A DNA stretch of 33,507 nucleotides from Fidelibacterota bacterium. GTDB taxonomy: Bacteria; Fidelibacterota; Marinisomatia; Marinisomatales; TCS55. Every line of letters begins with the position of its first letter. The first letter of the stretch is position 1. The stretch lies in NCBI GenBank assembly GCA_002730315.1, contig PBZW01000062.1, forward strand, positions 1 through 33,507, given 5' to 3'. Under the pieces are notes generated by a model. That model ran no database searches and was not told the DNA's origin. It was given only the letters and a program-made list of their open reading frames with translations. Made by a program: the position numbers and the translations under genes. Below are positions 1-7,524 of this stretch, piece after piece.

Positions 1-510
1 TATAAAACATGTTTCTACATGCAAAAAAGCGCCCACCATCACAGTTAAGCGACCATAGGCCTTTGTTCCAACCGACCCTGTAAGGCGGTCAGCCATTTCT
101 TTCTGAACCATGAAAAATGCGTCTGTCCAATTGGCTCGCTGTTCAATCAGCCAGAACAGGATGGGCGAGGTAATATTGTAGGGAATATTGCCGATCACCT
201 TAACTGGTGTTGGAATTGACAACTCATGCAATTCCTGCGATAATACATCCTTATGAATGAATTGGCATTCCTGCAGATCAATTCGTCCATGCAGATATTC
301 AATCAGTTTAGGGTCAATCTCTACGGCTGCCATGTGTTTAACTAAAGGTAGTATACGCTCAGTCAGTGCACCTTCTCCTGGACCAATTTCCAATATTGAA
401 TCAGCAGCAACAGGATTAATGGTGCTAACGATCTTACGCAGTAAATTGGTGTCGGCCAGAAAATTCTGGCCCCATTTTCTCCTGAATGTATGCCGTGACT
501 TAACAGCCAT
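1..510 (-). CDS. rsmA: 16S rRNA (adenine1518-N6/adenine1519-N6)-dimethyltransferase RsmA/KsgA, N-terminal part (3' end off the window)
   Basis: Minus-strand reading from ATG at 510 gives MAVKSRHTFRRKWGQNFLADTNLLRKIV...DSILEIGPGEGALTERIL...VIGNIPYNITSPILFWL: SAM motif and the diagnostic GNIPYNI motif. Not in the ORF track because it runs off the edge. Confidence 0.95.
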   Translation of the reverse strand, partial: MAVKSRHTFRRKWGQNFLADTNLLRKIVSTINPVAADSILEIGPGEGALTERILPLVKHMAAVEIDPKLIEYLHGRIDLQECQFIHKDVLSQELHELSIPTPVKVIGNIPYNITSPILFWLIEQRANWTDAFFMVQKEMADRLTGSVGTKAYGRLTVMVGAFLHVETCFI

Positions 511-518
511 AGAGCAGA

Positions 519-1274
519 TTATAGACAAAAGAGTGCTGTAGCATTGGCAGTTGTTTTTTCTGCAATGACTTCCAAGGAAACATCATGGATCTCCGCCAGT
601 TTTTCCGCCACATACCGCGTTCGCCCAGGTTCATTTGATTTGCTGCGGTGGGGGACGGGGCTTAAATAAGGTGAATCTGTTTCTACAAGTAATTTATCCA
701 AGGGCAGTTCTTTGGCTACGTCAGGTAAATGACTGTTTTTAAAAGTGAGGTTCCCGGAAAATGAAATGTAAAAGCCCAAATCAATGAATGCTTTAGCCGT
801 TTCCAAATTACTGGAAAAACAATGGGCCACACCAATCACATCCGGAAATTCAGATAAAATCCTTAGCACATCTTCATCTGCATCGCGGTTATGAAAAATG
901 ACCGGTTTATGCAATTGACTGGCAATCTGCATTTGTTCACGAAAAACCTTGCGTTGAATTTCCGGTTCTGAAATATTGCGGAAATAATCCAAACCCATTT
1001 CTCCTACGGCTACCATGGAATCGAAAGTCATGAGGTCGTGAATCTGGTCAACATAATCTTTGGGTACATCTTTGGCATCGTGGGGATGAACACCGGCAGA
1101 AGCGTAAATATTTTCATGGGTTTCCCCTAAAGCCAGGCATTCCCGAGAGTCCTCCATATTTGTCCCCACACAAATAAAGCGGTTTACGCCCGATTCTTCA
1201 GCACGCTCGATGACACCAGGCAAATCATTTTTCAATTCGTCATAAAAGAGATGGCAGTGGGTATCTATAATCAC
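519..1274 (-). CDS. tatD: TatD family metal-dependent hydrolase/DNase
   Basis: IDTHCHLF N-terminus, GEMGLDYF, HNRDADEDVL, VETDSPYLSP motifs. GTG start at 1274. Confidence 0.93.
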   Translation of the reverse strand: MIIDTHCHLFYDELKNDLPGVIERAEESGVNRFICVGTNMEDSRECLALGETHENIYASAGVHPHDAKDVPKDYVDQIHDLMTFDSMVAVGEMGLDYFRNISEPEIQRKVFREQMQIASQLHKPVIFHNRDADEDVLRILSEFPDVIGVAHCFSSNLETAKAFIDLGFYISFSGNLTFKNSHLPDVAKELPLDKLLVETDSPYLSPVPHRSKSNEPGRTRYVAEKLAEIHDVSLEVIAEKTTANATALFCL

Positions 1275-1597
1275 GATTTTAGGTTTTTTTTTTGACAGCG
1301 AAGGTAACCGCTTGGCTTTGCATTCAATTCATTAGGTTTCAATTCAATAACTCTCGAAGAATTTCTGTTCCAATTTCTTTTTTGACAAGCCTGGGTCAGC
1401 CTGGACGGTATTCGTCTTCTATGATTAGCAATACCAATTCTAAATTATTTGTCTGCATAGCAGTCTGGCAAATGTCATCTGCGCTTAGTGTCATGGCTCC
1501 GGCCCTTTTTACCAGATCAAAATGGAGGGGTCCTTTGACATTGAATGCCCGGTAAATAATTTCCGTAAGATCATGTTATTTCTTGTGGAAATAAAAG

Positions 1598-3454
1598 TCA
1601 GTAGGCTTTTTTTCCTGAACTGACTTTTTCTTTATCAACAACAATAAGTGACAAATCTTTTTTCCGGGAAGCAGCCAAAAGCATGCCCTTTGATTCAACT
1701 CCTCTGATTTTCGCCGGTTCTAAATTTGAAACAACAACAATCATTTTACCGATTAATTCTTCTGGTGAATAATGTTCAGCGATTCCGGCTACGATTTGCC
1801 GTTCCTCATCTCCAAGCTTGATCTGCAACTTGAATAACTTATCAGCACCTTCCACCTTTTCAGCAGATAGCACTTCGGCTGTTTTTAGACCCAAATTTTT
1901 AAAATCTTCATATGTGACTGTATTTTTATCCTCATCAACTTTAGGGGTCTTTTCTTTTTTGATATTGATCCTTGGAAACAGAGGTGTATGTTTTTGAAGT
2001 TCAGTTCCGGGTGCTAATTTTCCCCATCTTAATTCTTTTCCTTCATCCTTAAATGTTTCCAATACAACTCCCGTTCGGTGGGGCATGACCGGGCTCAAGA
2101 GCAAGGTGCCGATTCGTAAGGCTTCCGCTGCTGTATACAAAACTCTGCCGGCTGAATCTTTATTCTCTTTGACCAATTTCCAAGGCGCTTGATCTTCCAT
2201 GTATTTATTCACTCCGCGGATGAATTGCAGTGTTTCTTCAATGGCCTCGTTCACTTTCATGGCATTAATCAATGATTGAACATTTGAAATTGTTCTCTCC
2301 GCAGATACAATCACATCTTGTTCTGTACCCTCTTTTTTTCCTGAATCAGGGACAATACCGCCAAAATTGCTCTGGATCAGCTTGGTTACACGGCTCAAAA
2401 GATTCCCATAATCATTCGCCAAGTCACTGTTATACCGCTTAATGAAAGATTCCATGGTAAAACTGGCATCCTGTCCCAGGACCATTTCGCGCATGAGGTA
2501 ATAGCGCACCGGGTCAACACCATATTCCTCGATTAAATCCAAGGGATTAACCACGTTGCCCAGGGATTTACTCATTTTTGATTCACCGCTCAACCACCAG
2601 CCATGGGCAAAAATGGATTTCGGCAGGGGCATTTTTGCCGACATAAGCATGGTCGGCCAGTATACGGCGTGGGTAGTCAAAATATCTTTCCCTATGAGAT
2701 GATATTCACAGGGCCACCATTTATTGTATGATTCATCATCCACACCAAACCCTGCTGCTGTAACATAATTGATTAGTGCATCAAACCATACGTAGGTGAC
2801 AAAATTATTGTCAAAGGGCAGGTCAATACCCCAGTTTAAACGAGACTTAGGCCTGGAGATACATAAATCACCCAGCGGTTTTCTTAAAAATCCCAAAACT
2901 TCATTTTTGCGGTGTTCCGGTTGTATAAAATTCGGATTGTCATTGATATGATCAATCAATGCTTGCTGGTATTTGGACATCTTAAAGAAATAATTTTTTT
3001 CCTGTAGTTTCTTAATGTCCCTGAATTCGCCGGATTCAGCTTCCTTTTCTGTAATAAACCGTTCTTCTGAAACAGAATAAAGTCCTTCATATTCGTCTTC
3101 ATAAATATCGCCGTTATCAAAAACGGTCTGCAGAATATCCTGTACTACCTTTACATGGCGGCCTTCGGTGGTGCGGATAAAATCATCATTTTCAATATGC
3201 AGCTTTTCCCACAGTTCCAGGAAACGAGGTGCCATTTCATCGCAGTGTTCTTTTGGGGATACACCCCTTTCTTCTGCTGCCTGCTGCACCTTCTGGCCAT
3301 GTTCATCCAAGCCGGTGAGGAAAAAAACTTCATTTCCTTCTGCTTTATGATACCTAGCAAGAACATCCGCCAGGATGGTGGTATAGGCATGGCCGATATG
3401 TGGTTTGTCATTTACATAATAAATGGGTGTCGTGATATAGAATTTGTCAGCCAT
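1598..3454 (-). CDS. metG: Methionyl-tRNA synthetase with C-terminal tRNA-binding (EMAPII/OB-fold) domain
   Basis: YYVNDKPHIGHAYTT, FLTGLDEHGQKVQQAA, ESKMSKSLGNVV (KMSKS), C-terminal KTAEVLSAEKVEGADKLFKLQI...ESKGMLLAA. Confidence 0.97.
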   Translation of the reverse strand: MADKFYITTPIYYVNDKPHIGHAYTTILADVLARYHKAEGNEVFFLTGLDEHGQKVQQAAEERGVSPKEHCDEMAPRFLELWEKLHIENDDFIRTTEGRHVKVVQDILQTVFDNGDIYEDEYEGLYSVSEERFITEKEAESGEFRDIKKLQEKNYFFKMSKYQQALIDHINDNPNFIQPEHRKNEVLGFLRKPLGDLCISRPKSRLNWGIDLPFDNNFVTYVWFDALINYVTAAGFGVDDESYNKWWPCEYHLIGKDILTTHAVYWPTMLMSAKMPLPKSIFAHGWWLSGESKMSKSLGNVVNPLDLIEEYGVDPVRYYLMREMVLGQDASFTMESFIKRYNSDLANDYGNLLSRVTKLIQSNFGGIVPDSGKKEGTEQDVIVSAERTISNVQSLINAMKVNEAIEETLQFIRGVNKYMEDQAPWKLVKENKDSAGRVLYTAAEALRIGTLLLSPVMPHRTGVVLETFKDEGKELRWGKLAPGTELQKHTPLFPRINIKKEKTPKVDEDKNTVTYEDFKNLGLKTAEVLSAEKVEGADKLFKLQIKLGDEERQIVAGIAEHYSPEELIGKMIVVVSNLEPAKIRGVESKGMLLAASRKKDLSLIVVDKEKVSSGKKAY

Positions 3455-3455
3455 T

Positions 3456-4592
3456 TCAGGTTTTATCTTGTAAATAGTGTTGAATATCCACCAGCATATT
3501 TGTCAGCGCCAAGGGCATATAATAATTTTTCTGCACAGATCCCATGGTCGTTTCAATTACGCCATTGACTGCAGTCAAGTCAGCACTGGGATAAGAAGTT
3601 GTGAATAATTGCAACCCTTCTGCAAAACCATTTTCTGCTAAAGGCCCAGCAATATTCCGGCGCAAGCGATACGCTTGCTGAAACCAGGTTTGGAGTAGAA
3701 ATAATTGAAATTTGAATTCATCAGGATCGCTGCGCACCATCCTGGACATATTGTTTATGTAGGAACGCCAGCCATGGCCATTGGAATTGACCACAGTTTC
3801 AACTTGATCTTTCATCAATTTCAAAATATCAGCAATAGGGCGGCCGGATAAAAACCGGGCCCTGTGCATATTGCCATCGGCCAAATATGCGTAAAATTCG
3901 GATTCGGTTGCTGGTACTCTTGCTTCCTCCAGGAATGCACATATCGTATTATTTTCTAAGGGAGGAAAATCAATGTGCTGGCAGCGGGACTGAATTGTGG
4001 ATAAGAGCATTGCTTTATGGTCGGTTACCAGTATAATAATGGTTTTATCCGGTGGTTCTTCCAGAATTTTCAGCAGTGCATTCGCAGAAGCGCCATCGCC
4101 GTCTGATAAAAAATGGGCATCAAAAATCAATACTGTTTTATACCCATAGTCAACGGATTTGAGGTACAGTTTTTTGCGTAATTCCCTGATAGAGTTAATT
4201 AATATTCTTTTTGCCTGGGGCAGTTTAATTTTTTGAAAAGGGTCCTTTCCTTTCTTCTGCAGCAGGTCAGTCAACAATGCAGCGTTGTCTTTGCCAATAA
4301 TGGTGAGTACATCCGTATCCTTATCAATACTGTCTTTCTTGCGGGGCAGGGGCACAACTACATGGAGATGCTCGTGCTGCAAAGTGGCAAACCGTATACA
4401 TGCTGAACATGTGCTGCAGACAGTTTCATTTTCCCGGCAATTTAATGCTGCACCCAGCGCCAAAGCTGCGGCTTCCTTGCCGACACCTTCTGGTCCGCTG
4501 AATAAATAAGCACTACCCACGCGTTTGGAAACAGCAATTTTTGCAATGCGCTGCCATACGTCTGGCTGGTATTTTTCCGCAGAGAATATCAT
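3456..4592 (-). CDS. holB: DNA polymerase III delta' subunit (clamp-loader AAA+ protein)
   Basis: SAYLFSGPEGVGKEAAALALGAALNC...CSTCSACIRF (Walker A plus Zn module), NALLKILEEPPDKTIIILVTDH. The ATG at 4592 overlaps the upstream stop (ATGA), so I prefer it to the track start at 4607. Confidence 0.93.
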   Translation of the reverse strand: MIFSAEKYQPDVWQRIAKIAVSKRVGSAYLFSGPEGVGKEAAALALGAALNCRENETVCSTCSACIRFATLQHEHLHVVVPLPRKKDSIDKDTDVLTIIGKDNAALLTDLLQKKGKDPFQKIKLPQAKRILINSIRELRKKLYLKSVDYGYKTVLIFDAHFLSDGDGASANALLKILEEPPDKTIIILVTDHKAMLLSTIQSRCQHIDFPPLENNTICAFLEEARVPATESEFYAYLADGNMHRARFLSGRPIADILKLMKDQVETVVNSNGHGWRSYINNMSRMVRSDPDEFKFQLFLLQTWFQQAYRLRRNIAGPLAENGFAEGLQLFTTSYPSADLTAVNGVIETTMGSVQKNYYMPLALTNMLVDIQHYLQDKT

Positions 4593-5830
4593 TTTTTCAC
4601 CAGCCATTTCTCCGGATCAAGTTTCTGGTCCTTGCCCCAGATCTCAAAATGCAGTTTAGAACCGTTGATGGAACCCGAATCACCCATATAAGCAAGTATA
4701 TCTCCTGCTCGTACTTCACTGTCCACAGTGGTTTGAATTTTAGTTACGTGGCTGTAGATCGTGAAAAAATCACCGCCATGGTCGATAATGATGATATTGC
4801 CGTAACCGCGTATAAAGGTGATGGTTGTAACGATACCGCCCATGACTGCATAAATCGGTGTTCCAGGTTTACCCTTAATATCAATTCCGGTGTTGTTGGT
4901 CGTAGTTTTCAATTCAGGATTCCACTTGCGGCCGAATTTGCTGATCACCCTTCCTTCAGCAGGCCAGGTTAACTGACCTTGCAGGGCGGCAAACGATTTC
5001 GTTTTTAATGCTTCCTGCTGGCGGCGGATACGTTCCGCGCGCTCCACGCGTGCTTTATCATCCTTTATCTTGCCGATCAGTTCTTCCAGCTGTTTTACAC
5101 CTGTTTCTTTTTCTTCAATGTATTGGGCCAGTTCCGTTTTGCTGTTACGAATCTTTTCTAATTCACGCTTTTTCTGCTGGCGCTTCACGCGCAAATCGGC
5201 CATCTGTTTTTCGCGCTCATTTTTCAAACTGTTGCTTTTACGGAGCATGGCCTCAACATTTAATTTCTTTTTACCGATACTCACCAGTAAGGAGCGGATC
5301 TGCTGTTTATGTTTTTTATCAATCCCTGAAATTATTTTCTGGTACTTTGTACGGTAAATAGCCTGCCGCCAGGATGTGGAACTCAATACTTTTTCAATAT
5401 CGGATAATGAACCTTTTTTATACACATGTATCGCCCGATTTGCGTACCGCAGCCTTAATTTCTTGAGTTCATTTTCATTTTCCGCTATTTCATTTTCTAG
5501 TATTGCAATTTCTTTCTTTGCTGCAGCTTCCTCTTTTTTCAATTGAGAGATCAAGCGCTCTACCAAAGAAATTTCTTCCTCAAGGTTGGCAATTGTCCTA
5601 GCGGCGGATTTTTCCCTGTCTTCTGCAGAACGCAGTTTTTTTCGATTTGATTCTATTTCATTTTTAAGGTCCTGAACCGCTTTGGATTGATAATTCAGTT
5701 CCTTTTCGAAATCCCGATCATCTGTTTGCGCCCAGCTAACCTGCGCCAACAGTATTAATATACATGTAATTCGGTTGAACATAGACTTTAAAAGTAGCCA
5801 GTCCATCAATCTTGTTACAATGTGTTTCAT
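4589..5830 (-). CDS. EnvC-like murein hydrolase activator: signal peptide, long coiled coil, C-terminal LytM/M23 domain
   Basis: N-terminal hydrophobic segment, ~200 aa of heptad-like K/E-rich coiled coil, then GRVISKFGRKWNPELKTTTNNTGIDIKGKPGTPIYAVMGGIV...GYGNIIIIDHGGDFFTIYSHV...LHFEIWG. Confidence 0.9.
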   Translation of the reverse strand: MKHIVTRLMDWLLLKSMFNRITCILILLAQVSWAQTDDRDFEKELNYQSKAVQDLKNEIESNRKKLRSAEDREKSAARTIANLEEEISLVERLISQLKKEEAAAKKEIAILENEIAENENELKKLRLRYANRAIHVYKKGSLSDIEKVLSSTSWRQAIYRTKYQKIISGIDKKHKQQIRSLLVSIGKKKLNVEAMLRKSNSLKNEREKQMADLRVKRQQKKRELEKIRNSKTELAQYIEEKETGVKQLEELIGKIKDDKARVERAERIRRQQEALKTKSFAALQGQLTWPAEGRVISKFGRKWNPELKTTTNNTGIDIKGKPGTPIYAVMGGIVTTITFIRGYGNIIIIDHGGDFFTIYSHVTKIQTTVDSEVRAGDILAYMGDSGSINGSKLHFEIWGKDQKLDPEKWLVKK

Positions 5831-5852
5831 ATCATTTTAATTGAACGTATTC

Positions 5853-5882
5853 TTGACTAGTCATTGATAAGGTGTCTATTTT
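5853..5882 (+). promoter_or_regulatory. Candidate sigma70-type promoter for the cNMP-domain/permease pair
   Basis: TTGACT (5853-5858), 18-nt spacer, TATTTT (5877-5882), ~27 nt before the GTG start with an AGGAG Shine-Dalgarno at ~5898-5902. Confidence 0.45.
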
Positions 5883-5908
5883 AGACCTTTAAACCACAGG
5901 AGAGAATT

Positions 5909-6409
5909 GTGAAAAGTCCATTTTGGTCAAATTTATTTCGTAACTGGAATTCCCAGGAAAGCGAAAAGGTAACAGCCTTGCGGCAGGTTCCGGTTTTTAA
6001 CAATTTAAGTGATAAAGAACTGGATGAAATAGAAAAACTCACCCACGAGAGAAAATACCAGGCCGGAGAGCATGTGTTTAAAAATAAGGCGCCTTCTGAA
6101 GGTATGTTCATCATTATATCCGGCTCTGTGGAGATATACCTGGACAGCGATGGATCCAAAAAAGTTCTTGCTGAGTTAAAGGAGCAGGATTTCTTCGGGG
6201 AAATTGCCCTTCTGGATACCGAACCCCGTTCAGCGGGAGCCGTCGCTACAGCTCCGTCTACATTGTTGGGCTTTTTCCGGCCGGATTTGCTGTCACTCAT
6301 GGAGCGTAATCCTGCTTTGAGCAGCAAGATCCTGACGAATCTTGGAGCTGTGCTCGCCGAGCGCCTGCGCAAAACAAACCAACTTTTGGCTGCTAAAAGC
6401 GATAATTGA
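5909..6409 (+). CDS. Stand-alone cyclic-nucleotide-binding domain protein (CRP/FNR-type sensor fold, no HTH)
   Basis: GTG start after AGGAG. Contains FGEIALLDTEPRSAGAVATAPSTLLGF, a good match to the cNMP phosphate-binding cassette; ends without a DNA-binding domain. Confidence 0.88.
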   Translation: MKSPFWSNLFRNWNSQESEKVTALRQVPVFNNLSDKELDEIEKLTHERKYQAGEHVFKNKAPSEGMFIIISGSVEIYLDSDGSKKVLAELKEQDFFGEIALLDTEPRSAGAVATAPSTLLGFFRPDLLSLMERNPALSSKILTNLGAVLAERLRKTNQLLAAKSDN

Positions 6410-7524
6410 TGAACCAGCAAAAAGATTATATCCAGCTGATTTACAGGTTACTGGTCGGGTTGCTTGGGATTGGTTTTCTATATGTTATTTGGCCTTACAT
6501 ATCATCTGTTTTATTAATGCTGGTGTTTGCCTTTCTTTTTACTACTGTCCTGCTTCCCAGCGTTGATGCCTTGGAACGAAAGATAAGGAATCGTGGCTTA
6601 AGTGTTCTTGCAGTAACTATAGGGCTGATTACCGCCATATCCATTTTTATCGGCAGCTTTGCTACCAATCTTGCCGACCAGGCTGGGGATTTTTCCCAGC
6701 GCCTGGAAACAGAATCATTCATGGATGATTTCAACACTTTCATTGATAATACAAAAGCTAAATTACCTTCTTTTGTACTAGGAGAAAGCGATGCACAAGA
6801 TCCGGCTGAAAAGCTCAATGATATTATGGGTGGTTTAATGTCCAAATTGCTAACATTTGCAGGCGCTTTAGGAGGATTTGTGTTTAACATGATCATGGTA
6901 ATTATTTTTACGATCATCCTGCTGTTGAATTATCATCAATTCAAGAAAACGCTCGTTAGTTTTATACCCAATAAATTTTTTGAAGTAGGCTTACGGCTCA
7001 TTTTTAACATTGAACAGCAAGTGTCTAATTATTTAAGAGGTCAATTTTTGGCCGCTACCAGCGTGGCAATTATGTCTATCGTTGGCTTGTATATACTTAA
7101 TTTTTTCGGGGCTAATTTGACCCTCGTGGTTTTTATCGGCATTATTGCCGGGCTAGCAAATATGATTCCTTTGGTAGGACCGTTTATTGGTATGCTTATC
7201 GCTTTTGCAGTAGCACTGATGAATAACCTAGGTATTGAAGCAGCCCAGGCCCATATGCTGTTTAATACTATTCCTTCACCGTTTTATATACTTGACGTTG
7301 TATTGTTGTTTATTATTGTACAGCAAATTGATAATAATTTTATTACACCATTGCTTGTAGGCGAAAGTGTTGGTCTCCATCCAATGATGGTCATGATCGC
7401 TCTATTGATCGGCGGAACGCTTATTGGTCCCATGGGCATGCTTTTTGCTGTACCTGCGGCGGGAATTATAAAAGTGGTTGGCCAGGAAATATCATTCGTG
7501 ACCAAAAACGCCCACTTGCTTTAA
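6409..7524 (+). CDS. AI-2E family transporter / PerM-like permease
   Basis: Multiple TM helices, ..GIIAGLANMIPLVGPFIGMLIA.., QQIDNNFITPLLVGESVGLHPMMVMIALLIGGTLIGPMGMLFAVPAAGIIKVV (family C-terminal signature). Start overlaps the upstream stop (TGATG). Confidence 0.92.
   Translation: MNQQKDYIQLIYRLLVGLLGIGFLYVIWPYISSVLLMLVFAFLFTTVLLPSVDALERKIRNRGLSVLAVTIGLITAISIFIGSFATNLADQAGDFSQRLETESFMDDFNTFIDNTKAKLPSFVLGESDAQDPAEKLNDIMGGLMSKLLTFAGALGGFVFNMIMVIIFTIILLLNYHQFKKTLVSFIPNKFFEVGLRLIFNIEQQVSNYLRGQFLAATSVAIMSIVGLYILNFFGANLTLVVFIGIIAGLANMIPLVGPFIGMLIAFAVALMNNLGIEAAQAHMLFNTIPSPFYILDVVLLFIIVQQIDNNFITPLLVGESVGLHPMMVMIALLIGGTLIGPMGMLFAVPAAGIIKVVGQEISFVTKNAHLL

Noticed and set aside
257-541. 94-aa plus-strand ORF
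   Set aside because: Antisense to rsmA, which has clear family motifs on the minus strand; low-complexity Ser/Ile/Arg shadow translation.
1396-1398. Genome-wide UGA recoding or selenocysteine to explain the in-frame TGA
   Set aside because: Many genes here clearly terminate at TGA (for example the cNMP-domain, TPR and unknown 29109 genes), so UGA is a normal stop. No SECIS-like element was evident.
1292-1555. 87-aa plus-strand ORF in the metG-tatD spacer
   Set aside because: No family motif or SD, and starts at a repetitive T/A run. The minus-strand interrupted frame is at least equally protein-like, so I report that instead.
5881-6420. 179-aa minus-strand ORF
   Set aside because: Shadow of the cNMP-binding-domain gene on the opposite strand; Ser-rich with no recognisable motif.
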